NCBI GenBank assembly: GCA_902619805.1
Contig: CACNGC010000008.1
Span: 1 to 64,000 of the forward strand
Direction: 5' to 3'
DNA from: an uncultured SAR116 cluster alpha proteobacterium
Lineage (GTDB): Bacteria > Pseudomonadota > Alphaproteobacteria > Puniceispirillales > Marisalimonadaceae
DNA length: 64,000 bases
A program made the translations under genes and the position numbers. Each line of letters begins with the position of its first letter. The stretch's first letter is position 1. The notes below the pieces were generated by a model. That model did not search any database. It was given only the letters and a program-made list of their open reading frames with translations, and was not told the origin of the DNA. Below are positions 36,901 to 46,006 of this stretch, in pieces.

Positions 36901-37405
36901 TGCTCTTACTTTATTTAGGGCTATGAGATATAAAGATGAATACGAAGTTGCTAGGTTACATACTAGTGGAGATTTTGCCCAAACCTTTTTAAATGAAAAT
37001 AAAAACGCAAAATTAGAATACTATTTAGCACCACCTTTGTTCTCTAAAAAAGATCCTGATACAGGTCATCTACTTAAGAGAAGGTTTGGTCATTCGGTAT
37101 ATAAAATTTTCAAAATATTGTCTTATTTTAAATTTTTAAGAGGAACAAGATTAGATATATTTGGATATACCTTAGAAAGAAAAAAAGAACGCGCTTTGGC
37201 TCAAAAAACTATTACTACCATTAATAAGATATCAGAAATTTTAAATGATAATAATTATAAAAAGATTATCGAATTTCTTGATATACCTTTATCCATAAAA
37301 GGGTATGGTCACGTTAAAGAAAAAAATATAAAAATTGCTGAAGAAAAATGGGATAAATCTTTTGATAAAATTCTGAGTAACCAGAATTTAAAAAAAGTAA
37401 GTTAA
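33965..37405 (+). CDS. indolepyruvate ferredoxin oxidoreductase, fused alpha-beta
   Basis: A 1146-residue fused enzyme that oxidatively decarboxylates aryl (or related 2-oxo) pyruvates to acyl-CoA. In order: the N-terminal pyrimidine domain with GYVSGYPGSPLGTLDLE; the ThDP domain with CAGCPHNSGT, GIGCHSIGY and GDGTYAHSGSLAIRAA...LYNDAVAMTGGQ; a ferredoxin-like site CEGCGDCAEKSNC with further cysteines; and the C-terminal gamma domain with MAGIGGTGVSTVAAI. The start is a TTG; the homologous N-terminus before the first ATG (34030) supports it. It is flanked by acyl-CoA ligases. It converges with the next gene with one base between. Confidence 0.9.
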   Translation: MNYINNIRLDDCFTQDNDLALMNGVQALVRLLIEQAKLDKDNGLQTQGYVSGYPGSPLGTLDLELGRSKKHLEKHNIIFQPAVNEELAATAAWGTQMLGLYDKPEIDGVFSMWYGKGPGLDRSMDALRHANMGGVSKKGGMVLAVADDPIGKSSTIAYQSEQSLISAGIPVFYPANVDEVIPMGLQAFALSRYAGICVALKITSDTADSNSVIDLGKLRPNLYDLENPVNVHVNRHDPALDRESALIKRRVPASKVFIKENKINNLIFNPSKKTLGIITVGKATTETIDALDKIGIKDPEKSGIGLFACKIPWPLIDQEIISFCEKFKEILVIEEKASIVEEQVAHILFNSKSRPQLSGKLDASSKEELIPKISELSSDIIADCLLKKVIHSSISVDIPKTKAEAIGSNLPPVVSRTPWYCAGCPHNSGTKTPDEEVVGIGIGCHSIGYFLHPEKLTNFSQMGGEGVHWIGRAPFSNHKHTFQNIGDGTYAHSGSLAIRAAVSANVNITFKILYNDAVAMTGGQKAIGGSTPWAISKQLEAEGVKKIYVVSDEPEQFKELKLFADKVGIFHRDELINIQKEVRKISGVTAIIYVQTCATELRRRRKRGYVKDREIKMFINPDVCEGCGDCAEKSNCVAVKPLEHFDGIKRQIDQSVCNKDYSCKKGFCPSFIGVQAGSNSIKEKTTFPEIPDIINDFKKPKKSLNNIQNIIMAGIGGTGVSTVAAIIVMAARIDKLFAQSMNFTGLAQKNGAVTSQIRIGKEKSLYDRSARLPNETADVLLGCDAVVSVSPSITRTLNPLKTNAIINGRVEPVGVAGVHIGTIVDDNLLKKHLENHLQTKNIDFIDISNLAEALVGDTVSANIMMLGIAAQKGLLPIEVDSLQKAIELNGVAIEQNLRAFNWGRLLCEQPQSVFTAAGLNSKKSKNISIDKYIDNFSGILEKYQNKEYSKIFLSNVKKVIEKENLIKKSEKELPLSRKVALTLFRAMRYKDEYEVARLHTSGDFAQTFLNENKNAKLEYYLAPPLFSKKDPDTGHLLKRRFGHSVYKIFKILSYFKFLRGTRLDIFGYTLERKKERALAQKTITTINKISEILNDNNYKKIIEFLDIPLSIKGYGHVKEKNIKIAEEKWDKSFDKILSNQNLKKVS

Positions 37406-37406
37406 A

Positions 37407-39044
37407 TCAAACAAGTTTTGCTTGTTCTCTCAACTTAAATTTTTGAATTTTTCCTGTGCTTGTTTTTGGAAGATCTACAAAATTAAAATATCTTGGTACC
37501 TTAAATCCAGCTAATAAAGATTTACAATGATCTATTAACTCATTTTCTCCAATTGAAGATCCTTCACTTAATTCTACAAATGCACAAGGAGTCTCGCCCC
37601 ATTTTTCGTCTTCTTTGGCGACAACTGCAACTGCAATAACATCCGGGTGTTTATATATAGCGTCTTCTACTTCAATGGAGGAAATATTTTCACCTCCAGA
37701 TATAATTATATCCTTTGACCTATCCTTAAGTTGTATATATCCATCATCATACCAAACACCTAAGTCACCTGTGTGAAACCAACCGTCTTCAAAAGCTTCA
37801 TCAGTCGCTTTTTTGTTTTTAAGGTAACCTTTCATTGTTATATTACCTCTTATAAAGACTTCACCTAATGATATTCCATCTTTTGGAACTTCTTTTTTAG
37901 TTTCAGGATCTATAATTTTCATATTTTCTTGTACAGAGTAAACAACACCTTGCCTTGCCTTTAATCTGGCTTGTTCTGAAGAATCATATTGGCTCCACTC
38001 TGGATGCCATGCACAGACAACAGCAGGCCCATAAATTTCTGTAAGACCATAAACATGAATGACCTCAATACCACAGGTCTCCATTTTACTTAGAACAGCC
38101 TCAGGAGGAGGGGCACCAGCAGTCATCATTTTAATTTTTGATTTAAGAGATATTTTATTTTGCAATAAATAATCCGCTACCATTTGCATTACAATTGGAG
38201 CTCCACACAAATGAGTTATATTATGTTTTTGAAAAGCTTCCACAATTAATTCTCCCGCTGGTTGTCTTAAGCAAACATGGGTACCTGCTCTTTCAGTAAT
38301 AGTCCAAGGAAAACACCATCCATTGCAATGAAACATAGGAAGTGTCCATAAATACTTAGGGTGCATAGATAAGTCCCAGGTAAGAGTGTTACCAATGGCA
38401 TTCAAATATGCTCCACGATGATGATAAACTACTCCCTTTGGGTTACCCGTTGTTCCAGAAGTGTAATTTAAAGCGATTGAATTCCACTCGTCAGTCGGCA
38501 AAACGTGGTCAAATTTAAAACCAATAAATTTTTCTAATTCTGTCTCATAGTCCAGGCAGTTAATTTTCTTTGCAAAACTAGACCTTTGATTACCAGAAAT
38601 TTTATCAACATATTCAATTAGTAATGGAGGATTTTTTAAATTCTCTACGGCTTTTTCAACTATTTGGCTATATTCAGAATCAAAAATGAACATTTTAGAT
38701 TCTCCGTGTTCAAGAATAAACTGAACAGATAAACTATCAAGTCTTGTATTAATTGCGTTCAAGACAAAAGTTGCCATCGGTATACCAAAATGACACTCCC
38801 ACATAACTGGAATGTTAGGTAGCATTACTGCGATTGTACTTCCATCAGCATAATTTTTATTTCTAACAAGTTCTGCTAATGCTTCACATCTTTCACCAGC
38901 TTGCTGGTAAGTTAATTTATAATCTTTATATTCAATAGCAATTTGATTTGGGAATGTTTTTCGTGTTCTTTCTAGAAATGATAAAGGACTTAATGAGGCA
39001 TAATTTGCTTTATTTTTACTTAAACCATTTTCTATTTCAGACAT
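37407..39044 (-). CDS. acyl-CoA synthetase (FadD-like)
   Basis: An ANL ligase of about 545 residues with NYTSGTTGNPKGVVYHHRGAY, LPMFHCNGWCFPWTIT, VYGLTEIYGP, and the C-terminal lysine in LPKTSTGKIQKFKL. The HCNGWC segment is typical of the proteobacterial acyl-CoA synthetase group that is often paired with acyl-CoA dehydrogenases. The start is an ATG at 39044 with AGGAGG 8 bases upstream; longer readings of the frame lack such a site. It is divergent from a long acyl-CoA dehydrogenase 76 bases away, a likely functional pair. A role as methylmercaptopropionyl-CoA ligase cannot be told. Confidence 0.87.
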   Translation of the reverse strand: MSEIENGLSKNKANYASLSPLSFLERTRKTFPNQIAIEYKDYKLTYQQAGERCEALAELVRNKNYADGSTIAVMLPNIPVMWECHFGIPMATFVLNAINTRLDSLSVQFILEHGESKMFIFDSEYSQIVEKAVENLKNPPLLIEYVDKISGNQRSSFAKKINCLDYETELEKFIGFKFDHVLPTDEWNSIALNYTSGTTGNPKGVVYHHRGAYLNAIGNTLTWDLSMHPKYLWTLPMFHCNGWCFPWTITERAGTHVCLRQPAGELIVEAFQKHNITHLCGAPIVMQMVADYLLQNKISLKSKIKMMTAGAPPPEAVLSKMETCGIEVIHVYGLTEIYGPAVVCAWHPEWSQYDSSEQARLKARQGVVYSVQENMKIIDPETKKEVPKDGISLGEVFIRGNITMKGYLKNKKATDEAFEDGWFHTGDLGVWYDDGYIQLKDRSKDIIISGGENISSIEVEDAIYKHPDVIAVAVVAKEDEKWGETPCAFVELSEGSSIGENELIDHCKSLLAGFKVPRYFNFVDLPKTSTGKIQKFKLREQAKLV

Positions 39045-39120
39045 AGTTGATTTCCTCCTAATAATATTCATAATAGTATGGCAAGATTTTATCAACTATG
39101 AAAATATACTGGAGTTTTAA

Positions 39121-40830
39121 ATGGGTTACACGTCTCCTTTAGAGGACACAAAATTTGTTTTAGAAAATCTTTTGCCTGCTCATGAGGATCTTGATGATAC
39201 AACAATTGATGCAGTTCTATCTGAGGCTGGAAAGCTAGCCGACAATTACTTAGCACCTCTAAATCATTTTGGTGATAAGAATAATCCTATTCTTCGACAA
39301 GATCACGAAGTTGAAACACCTGAAGGATTTAGTAATGCCTTTTCAGAAATTGCTAAGGGGGGCTGGATTGGAGTGGCAAGTGATTCTAATTATGATGGTA
39401 TGGGACTACCAGCAAGAATGAGCGCTGCAATTAATGAATATTGGCATGGAGCGAATATGTCTTTTGCGTTATGTAGCTTATTAACTCAAGGATTAATTGA
39501 CGCATTTACTCTAGTAGGTACAGAAGAAGAAAAAAAAACATATCTACCCAAGTTCAATTCTGGAGTCTGGACAGGTACTATGAATTTAACAGAACCTCAA
39601 TCTGGAACAGATCTGGCTACAATAAAAACCAAAGCTGAACATGATGGTGAGAATTGGAGAATAAAAGGACAAAAGATATATATCACTTATGGTGAACATG
39701 ATATGTCAGAAAATATAATTCATCTGGTCCTTGCTAGGACTGAGGGCGCACCTGAGGGTATAAAAGGTATTTCTACTTTTATAATTCCAAAATTTTTAAA
39801 AGATGAAAGTGGCAACTATACAATTAGAAATGATCTTAAATGCATATCCATCGAACATAAAATGGGTATAAAAGCAAGCCCAACAGCAGTTATGTCTTAT
39901 GGAGAGAATGAAGGGGCTATCGGTTATATGTTAGGAGAAGAAGGTAAAGGCATTGAATACATGTTTATTATGATGAACAGAGCACGGTTTGATGTTGGAC
40001 TTCAAGGGATGGCAATTTCTGAGGCTGCTAGACAAAAAGCACTAGAGTACGCGAACACAAGAATTCAAGGAACCCCAATAAACAGAGAAAAAGGCACACC
40101 AATAATAGGCCATGGTGATGTAAAAAGACTACTTTTATCGATGCGTAGTCTTACAGAGGCAATGCGTGCTTTAATTTTAGTTTCATCCGAAATTATGGAA
40201 AGAGCGCATAACGGCAATGAAAAATGTAAATTAAAAGAAGGTTTTTTAATTCCAATAATCAAAGGTTGGTCTACTGAATTAGCGCAAGAAGTTACGAGTA
40301 ATGGGCTACAAATTCACGGTGGCATGGGTTTCATTGAAGAAACTGGAGCCGCTCAGTTTATGAGAGATGCAAGAATATTACCAATATATGAAGGCACTAA
40401 TGCCATTCAAGCCAATGACTTTATGTTTAGGAAAACTATTAGAGATAACGGGGAAACTGCAAAAGAATTATTAGAAAAAATTAAAATCGATTGTGAACAA
40501 AATCAAGAAATGTCAAAAATGATTGCCTTAGCATCAAACACTCTAGATTTCATTTTAGAAAACAGAGATGATGCTGAGATGTTATCTTGTATTAGTTTTG
40601 ATTACATGATGGGTTTTGGCTATTTAATTGGTGGATGGTTAATGCATAAAGGAAAAGTTAAAGCTAAATTAAAATTGTTAGAAAAATCTCAAAATGATAA
40701 TTTTCTAAAAAGTAAAATTATCTCAGCTGAATTTTTTGATTTTCATATTTTGCCTAGGGTAGAGTCTCATTTCAAAATTGTTACGAAAGGGGCAACTATA
40801 GTTCAATTAACAGATGATTCTTTTGTTTAA
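39121..40830 (+). CDS. long-form acyl-CoA dehydrogenase (DmdC/FadE-like)
   Basis: A 569-residue acyl-CoA dehydrogenase of the long type with an extra N-terminal helical domain and a C-terminal domain. TGTMNLTEPQSGTDLATIKTKA (about 158-179), QKIYITYGEHD and IYEGTNAIQANDFM (catalytic Glu in YEGT) mark the family. The size and layout match DmdC, which oxidises 3-methylmercaptopropionyl-CoA, and also general FadE-like enzymes. It starts 5 bases after GGAG and is divergent from a FadD-like ligase. Its downstream region to 41082 is intergenic. Confidence 0.88.
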   Translation: MGYTSPLEDTKFVLENLLPAHEDLDDTTIDAVLSEAGKLADNYLAPLNHFGDKNNPILRQDHEVETPEGFSNAFSEIAKGGWIGVASDSNYDGMGLPARMSAAINEYWHGANMSFALCSLLTQGLIDAFTLVGTEEEKKTYLPKFNSGVWTGTMNLTEPQSGTDLATIKTKAEHDGENWRIKGQKIYITYGEHDMSENIIHLVLARTEGAPEGIKGISTFIIPKFLKDESGNYTIRNDLKCISIEHKMGIKASPTAVMSYGENEGAIGYMLGEEGKGIEYMFIMMNRARFDVGLQGMAISEAARQKALEYANTRIQGTPINREKGTPIIGHGDVKRLLLSMRSLTEAMRALILVSSEIMERAHNGNEKCKLKEGFLIPIIKGWSTELAQEVTSNGLQIHGGMGFIEETGAAQFMRDARILPIYEGTNAIQANDFMFRKTIRDNGETAKELLEKIKIDCEQNQEMSKMIALASNTLDFILENRDDAEMLSCISFDYMMGFGYLIGGWLMHKGKVKAKLKLLEKSQNDNFLKSKIISAEFFDFHILPRVESHFKIVTKGATIVQLTDDSFV

Positions 40831-41082
40831 CAAGTAAATTAATTAAATTTTTTTATAAAAAATCAGCTTTTTTAATCAAATAAGTCATTGAAAATAAGCA
40901 AGATATTTTTTTTTAAATTTTATTAAAGTTTATGTTGATTTTAATGTTTTTTTGGATAGCCTATAAATTATATGGGGGGGCTACTTATTTCTAAGTTTGA
41001 TCTCATCAATTTTTATTAATGTAAGTAATTTGCTAAATTAGTAGATACTTAAATAGTTATGGGGTTAAATTTATAGGTAGAT
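40831..41082. other. intergenic region with a seven-G tract
   Basis: The 252 bases between the dehydrogenase and the next operon are very AT-rich. A run of seven G lies at 40974-40980 within TATAAATTATAT...CTACTTAT, unusual for this composition. A small inverted repeat (TTGAT-CTC-ATCAA) lies nearby. No gene, RNA or clear promoter was recognised. Confidence 0.4.
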
Positions 41083-43050
41083 ATGTCTAATTATCCAGAT
41101 ACAAACATTCATAATACGCTTCCAAAAATTCTTAAACACAGAGCTGAGACTATACCAAACACAGTCGCTTTAAGAGATAAAGATTTGGGTATTTGGAACG
41201 AAATAACATGGAAAGAGTACAATGATAACGTTTCATATTTGGCACTTAGCTTATCTAAAAGGGGTTTCAAGACAGGGGATGTTATTGGTTTAATTGGCGA
41301 TAACAAACCTTCCTGGCTATTTTTTGAGCTAGCCGCTCAAGCTATAGGTGGAATGAGCTTAGGTATATATAGAGATACATTAGATGAAGAAGTTGGCTAT
41401 TTAATGAATGCCGCAAAAGTTAACTTTGTTTACGCAGAAGATCAAGAACAAGTAGATAAAATATTAACTATAAAAAGGCCTAAAAATAACCAGATCCATA
41501 TTTTCTATGAAGATAGTCGTGGTCTTAAAGAATTGAATGATCCAAAAATTACAGACATGTCTGATTTAATTGAAGAAGGAAAAGAGATCGTCTCTAAAGA
41601 CCCTAATAAATATAATAAAATGATAGAGAAAATCTCAGGTGAAAAAAATGCTATCCTATGCACCACATCAGGAACAACCTCAAATCCTAAATTAGCGATG
41701 CTTCCAGGCGCTAAGTTTGTTGAACATGTCATAAGATATCTTAAAGTTGATCCAAAGTCTGTAGATGATGAATATGTTTCAGTATTACCATTTCCATGGA
41801 TAATGGAACAGACTTATGGTGTGGGTTTTAACATTGTAGGAGGTATGAAAGTAAATTTTCCTGAAAGACCCGAAACCGCAATGGAAGATATGAGAGAAGT
41901 TGGGCCAACTTTTATGCTTGGAGCTCCTAGATTATGGGAACAAATTGCAGCTGACATGAGATCAAGAATTTTAGACGCCCCCAAAATAACTCAGTGGTTG
42001 TTTAACACTATGGTAGAAAGAGGGTTAAAAGCTGTTGATCAGGGTAAAAGAGATTTTCTAGCAGACAAACTATTATTTTCTTCATTAAAAGATAGACTTG
42101 GCTTTAGCAAGGTTAAATCTGCAGCCACTGGCGGGTCTGCTATTGGCCCTGAAACATTTAAGTTCTTTCTTGCTATGGGTATTCCTTTAAGACAACTTTA
42201 TGGACAGACTGAACTTATGGGCGCTTACACACTGCAGGAAGTGCCAGATGGCACAATGGATTGTGAGACTGTAGGTGTTCCTTTTCCAGATTGTGAAGTA
42301 AAAATTGTAGACCCAGATCCAAATGGACTTGGTGAAATAATAACAAAACACCCAAATATGTTTTCTGGTTACTATAATGACCAAAAAGCATATAAAGATA
42401 CTATTAAAAAAGGGTGGATGTATACTGGTGATGCTGGCTTTTTTGATGAAAAAGGGAGACTTAATGTTCTCGACCGAGTAAATGATATTGCCGTTAAATC
42501 AGATGGTGTTAAATTTTCACCTCAAAATATAGAAAACAAATTAAAATTTTCTCCTTATGTGGGTGAAGCTGTAGTCATTGGTTCTGAAAAACCATATTTA
42601 ACTGCAATTATTTGTATAAGGTTTTCTATTGTATCGAAACTTGCTGAAAAATTACAATTACCATTTACCTCATACACTGGACTGGCAGCACATAAAGAAA
42701 TTTACAAACTTATTGAGGATGAAATAAAAAAAGTTAATGAACAACTTCCTGATAATACTAAAATTGCAAAATTTTTATTGTTATTTAAAGAGTTAGAGGC
42801 AGATGATGGTGAATTAACCAGAACGAGGAAAGTTAGAAGAAGTGTAATTAATAGTAGGTATAAAGATATAATAAAAGACTTATATCTTGATAAAGATACT
42901 GCCACAATCAATACAGAATTTACACTAGAAGATGGAAGAAAAAGTAAAATCAGTGCAACTATGGAAATTAGGCATTTAATAAAAACTCCTAATACAACAG
43001 CTAAGAAACCTACTTCTACAGCAAAGAAATCAAGTAAGGGTAAAGAATAA
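41083..43050 (+). CDS. AMP-dependent acyl-CoA synthetase, first gene of transporter operon
   Basis: A 655-residue long-chain-type ANL ligase. The ATP loop is altered to TTSGTTSNPKLAMLPG where the usual form ends TGxPKG. QLYGQTELMGAYT, YTGDAGFFDEKGRLNVLDR and the basic C-terminal tail (TAKKPTSTAKKSSKGKE) follow. FadD-like enzymes of this subgroup often sit directly before LivG. It starts with AGGT 5 bases before the ATG, and livG begins directly after its stop. It probably activates a carboxylic acid taken up by the transporter encoded downstream (inference). Confidence 0.85.
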   Translation: MSNYPDTNIHNTLPKILKHRAETIPNTVALRDKDLGIWNEITWKEYNDNVSYLALSLSKRGFKTGDVIGLIGDNKPSWLFFELAAQAIGGMSLGIYRDTLDEEVGYLMNAAKVNFVYAEDQEQVDKILTIKRPKNNQIHIFYEDSRGLKELNDPKITDMSDLIEEGKEIVSKDPNKYNKMIEKISGEKNAILCTTSGTTSNPKLAMLPGAKFVEHVIRYLKVDPKSVDDEYVSVLPFPWIMEQTYGVGFNIVGGMKVNFPERPETAMEDMREVGPTFMLGAPRLWEQIAADMRSRILDAPKITQWLFNTMVERGLKAVDQGKRDFLADKLLFSSLKDRLGFSKVKSAATGGSAIGPETFKFFLAMGIPLRQLYGQTELMGAYTLQEVPDGTMDCETVGVPFPDCEVKIVDPDPNGLGEIITKHPNMFSGYYNDQKAYKDTIKKGWMYTGDAGFFDEKGRLNVLDRVNDIAVKSDGVKFSPQNIENKLKFSPYVGEAVVIGSEKPYLTAIICIRFSIVSKLAEKLQLPFTSYTGLAAHKEIYKLIEDEIKKVNEQLPDNTKIAKFLLLFKELEADDGELTRTRKVRRSVINSRYKDIIKDLYLDKDTATINTEFTLEDGRKSKISATMEIRHLIKTPNTTAKKPTSTAKKSSKGKE

Positions 43051-43854
43051 ATGAGTTTAGAAGATTTAAAACAAATACCTTTCGGAAAGACTGTAATAGA
43101 GCTTAAAAACATTAGCTTAGCTTTTGGAGGCGTAAAAGCTCTTACAGACGTCTCCTTTGATGTAAAAAAAGGCGAAGTCTTTGCAATTATAGGACCCAAT
43201 GGAGCAGGTAAATCTTCAATGTTAAATGTTATAAATGGGTTTTACAAACCTACAAGTGGCGCAATAAATTTTGCTGGCACAGACAGAAATGAAATGGAAC
43301 CTGAATTAGCTGCAAAAAGTGGAATTGCTAGAACATTTCAAAATATAGCATTATTTAAGGGAATGAGCACATTAGATAATCTTATGACTGGAAGATTGTT
43401 AAAACAAAAGCAAAACTTTTTAATGCAAGCACTATATTTTGGTCCAGTTGCAAAAGAAGAAGAAGAACATCGCGAAAGAGTCGAAAGAGTTATAGATTTT
43501 TTAGACCTTCAATCAATCAGACGTACACCTGTCGGATCACTCCCATATGGTCTACAAAAAAGAGTGGAGCTCGGTCGTGCATTGGCAATGGAACCAGAAA
43601 TACTTTTACTTGATGAACCTATGGCAGGTATGAATGTAGAAGAAAAGCAGGATATGAGCAGATTTGTTCTTACAGTTAATAATGAATTAAAGACAACAAT
43701 AGTTTTGATAGAACACGATATGGGTGTCGTGATGGATATTTCAGATAGAATAGTGGTATTGGACTATGGCAAAAAAATTGGATCTGGATTACCTAAAGAA
43801 ATTAGAAACAATAAAACAGTTATTGATGCATATCTAGGTGTGTCTGATGATTAA
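43051..43854 (+). CDS. livG: Liv-type ABC ATPase (LivG, system 2)
   Basis: A 267-residue ATPase with Walker A GPNGAGKSS (about 51-59), the LivG segment GIARTFQNIALFKGMSTLDNL, signature LPYGLQKRVELGRAL, Walker B ILLLDEPMAGM and H-loop LIEHDMGVVMDI. It has no spacer from the ligase stop, so translation is probably coupled. It is the first transporter gene of livG-H-M-K-F. Confidence 0.93.
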   Translation: MSLEDLKQIPFGKTVIELKNISLAFGGVKALTDVSFDVKKGEVFAIIGPNGAGKSSMLNVINGFYKPTSGAINFAGTDRNEMEPELAAKSGIARTFQNIALFKGMSTLDNLMTGRLLKQKQNFLMQALYFGPVAKEEEEHRERVERVIDFLDLQSIRRTPVGSLPYGLQKRVELGRALAMEPEILLLDEPMAGMNVEEKQDMSRFVLTVNNELKTTIVLIEHDMGVVMDISDRIVVLDYGKKIGSGLPKEIRNNKTVIDAYLGVSDD

Positions 43855-43869
43855 TAAGGAAATTATTTT

Positions 43870-44874
43870 ATGAGTGTAGAATTACTTAATTTTATTGAAA
43901 CAGTATTGAATGGATTAATGTCAGGAGTGATGTATTCGCTTGTAGCTCTTGGATTTGTTTTAATTTTTAAGGCATCTGGAGTATTTAACTTTGCCCAAGG
44001 GGTTTTTGCTCTTTTTGCCGCACTAACACTAGTTGGTTATCAAACAGGTCAAGTTCCTTTCGCGCATTTAATAAATGAACTCTTTGGAACTAATTATCAT
44101 AATTGGTATGCCTCGATGCCAAATTTTCTTGCTATTTTATTGACTATGATAACTATGATTGCTCTTGCATGGATAATAGAACGACTGGTTCTTAAACATC
44201 TTGTTAATCAAGATCCTATAATTCTGTTTATGGCGACTATTGGTCTAGCTTTTGCGCTCGAAGGCGTTGGTGACTTGATGTGGGGATCAGATGTTAAAGT
44301 TTTAGATGTAGGTATACCTAGTGGAGGATCAATCTGGTTGGAAGAAGCTACAATTGGTCTTGCTGCTGAAGGAAGTGATTATTACGGGATGTATGTGGAT
44401 GTCTTAAATATTTGGGCAACAGTAATTGCTGTCATTTTAGTTGTATCCTTAGCTATTTTCTCACAGTATACAAAAACAGGAAGAGCATTAAGAGCTGTTG
44501 CTGACGATCATCAAGCTGCATTGTCAGTTGGTATTTCACTAAGAAGTATTTGGATACTTGTTTGGGCTATTTCTGGTTTTATCGCAATGGTAGCTGGGAT
44601 TATGTGGGGAACTGAGTCAGGGGTTCAGTTTTCTTTATCATTAATAGCCTTGAAAGCATTACCTGTTCTCATACTAGGAGGCTTCACCTCTATACCTGGG
44701 GCTATTATTGGAGGACTTCTTATAGGTGTGGGTGAAAAGTTGGCTGAAATTTATATAGGTGGTTATTTTGAAACAGGTGCGCTTGAAAATTGGTTTGCCT
44801 ACGTCATGGCTTTAGTCTTTTTATTATTTCGTCCACAAGGTTTATTTGGCGATAAGATTATCGAGAGGGTTTAA
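43870..44874 (+). CDS. livH: Liv-type ABC permease (LivH, system 2)
   Basis: A 334-residue permease with eight or so helices. VLNGLMSGVMYSLVALGFVLIFKASGVFNFAQG is the LivH N-terminal hallmark, and RALRAVADDHQAALSVGISL is the coupling loop. Compared with the first LivH it has a longer periplasmic loop (about residues 136-170). It follows livG by 15 bases. Confidence 0.92.
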   Translation: MSVELLNFIETVLNGLMSGVMYSLVALGFVLIFKASGVFNFAQGVFALFAALTLVGYQTGQVPFAHLINELFGTNYHNWYASMPNFLAILLTMITMIALAWIIERLVLKHLVNQDPIILFMATIGLAFALEGVGDLMWGSDVKVLDVGIPSGGSIWLEEATIGLAAEGSDYYGMYVDVLNIWATVIAVILVVSLAIFSQYTKTGRALRAVADDHQAALSVGISLRSIWILVWAISGFIAMVAGIMWGTESGVQFSLSLIALKALPVLILGGFTSIPGAIIGGLLIGVGEKLAEIYIGGYFETGALENWFAYVMALVFLLFRPQGLFGDKIIERV

Positions 44875-44879
44875 ATTTA

Positions 44880-45959
44880 ATGATTTACAAAGAAACTGGT
44901 CAATACAAATCTTCATATAAATCAGACCATGCCATTTTTCCTCTGTTACAGGATAAAATAGCATTTAGTACACTCATGTTCATAGCTTTTTTAATAATAC
45001 CATTTGTAATTAATAGTTACTGGGAGAAAGCTATCTTAGTTCCATTTTTGATATTTTCATTAGCTGCAATTGGATTAAATATTTTAACTGGATATTGTGG
45101 TCAAGTATCATTGGGAACAGGCGGGTTTATGGCTGTTGGAGCTTTCTCAACCTACAAAATTATGACCTATTTCCCAGATATGAATATAATGATTATTATC
45201 CTTATTTCAGGACTGATTACTGCTGCTGTTGGTATTATTTTTGGTCTTCCTTCTCTCAGGATTAAAGGTTTTTATTTAGCTGTTGCCACTCTAGCCTCTC
45301 AATTTTTTCTAGTTTGGCTTTTTAATAAAGTTCCATGGTTTTATAATTACTCTGATACCGGACAAATTACTGTTTCAGAAAGGACGATGTTTGGTATTCC
45401 TGTTACAGGAGCAGAGGCCCCTTCATACGCAACTTATTTGTTCTGTTTAGTGCTAGTAGTAACATTAAGTTTTGCAGCCAAAAATTTAATAAGAAGCAAA
45501 ATGGGTCGCTCTTGGATGGCTATCCGAGATATGGATATTGCTGCAGAAATTATTGGTGTGCCACCACTTAAGACAAAGTTATCAGCATTTGCAATAAGCT
45601 CATTCTACATTGGTGTTGCTGGGGCATTGTATTTTGCTGTCTTTTTAGGTGCGATTGAAGTTACAGAATCATTTGATATTATGACTATCTCGTTTCCAGT
45701 TTTATTTATGATTATTATTGGAGGACTAGGTTCAATGTTAGGCTCTTTTCTAGGAGCTGCGTTTGTTGTCACCTTACCAATAGGTCTAAAATTTCTTATG
45801 GTTGATATGGTAGGTTTGTCAGCTGTTACAGCTAAACATTTTGAAATAACAATCTGGGGGTTGTTAATGATAGTTTTTTTAATTGTGGAGCCACATGGCC
45901 TTGCAAGACTTTGGTCCATCGCAAAAGAAAAGTTAAGACGATGGCCTTTCCCCTACTAA
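44880..45959 (+). CDS. livM: Liv-type ABC permease (LivM, system 2)
   Basis: A 359-residue permease with the LivM pattern LAAIGLNILTGYCGQVSLGTGGFMAVGA (about 62-89), a coupling loop SWMAIRDMDIAAEIIGV and a C-terminal GLLMIVFLIVEPHGLARLW. It starts 5 bases after livH. It is longer at the N-terminus than its two counterparts, with a 25-residue polar lead-in. Confidence 0.92.
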   Translation: MIYKETGQYKSSYKSDHAIFPLLQDKIAFSTLMFIAFLIIPFVINSYWEKAILVPFLIFSLAAIGLNILTGYCGQVSLGTGGFMAVGAFSTYKIMTYFPDMNIMIIILISGLITAAVGIIFGLPSLRIKGFYLAVATLASQFFLVWLFNKVPWFYNYSDTGQITVSERTMFGIPVTGAEAPSYATYLFCLVLVVTLSFAAKNLIRSKMGRSWMAIRDMDIAAEIIGVPPLKTKLSAFAISSFYIGVAGALYFAVFLGAIEVTESFDIMTISFPVLFMIIIGGLGSMLGSFLGAAFVVTLPIGLKFLMVDMVGLSAVTAKHFEITIWGLLMIVFLIVEPHGLARLWSIAKEKLRRWPFPY

Positions 45960-46006
45960 ATTTGATTTAGTAGATAATTTTAATTTTTTCTCTAAGGGAG
46001 GAACTA

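Noticed and set aside
37407..39044. Firm assignment of the ligase as DmdB
   Set aside because: The protein belongs to a general FadD-like group and no diagnostic residues for methylmercaptopropionate could be identified.
40974..40980. Phase-variable promoter at the G7 tract
   Set aside because: No promoter hexamers spaced around the tract were found, and there is no evidence of length variation from a single sequence; kept only as a low-interest observation.
40831..41082. tRNA or small RNA gene in the largest gene-free gap
   Set aside because: No cloverleaf, no GTTCRA-like T-loop and no GC-rich stems are visible in this AT-rich stretch.
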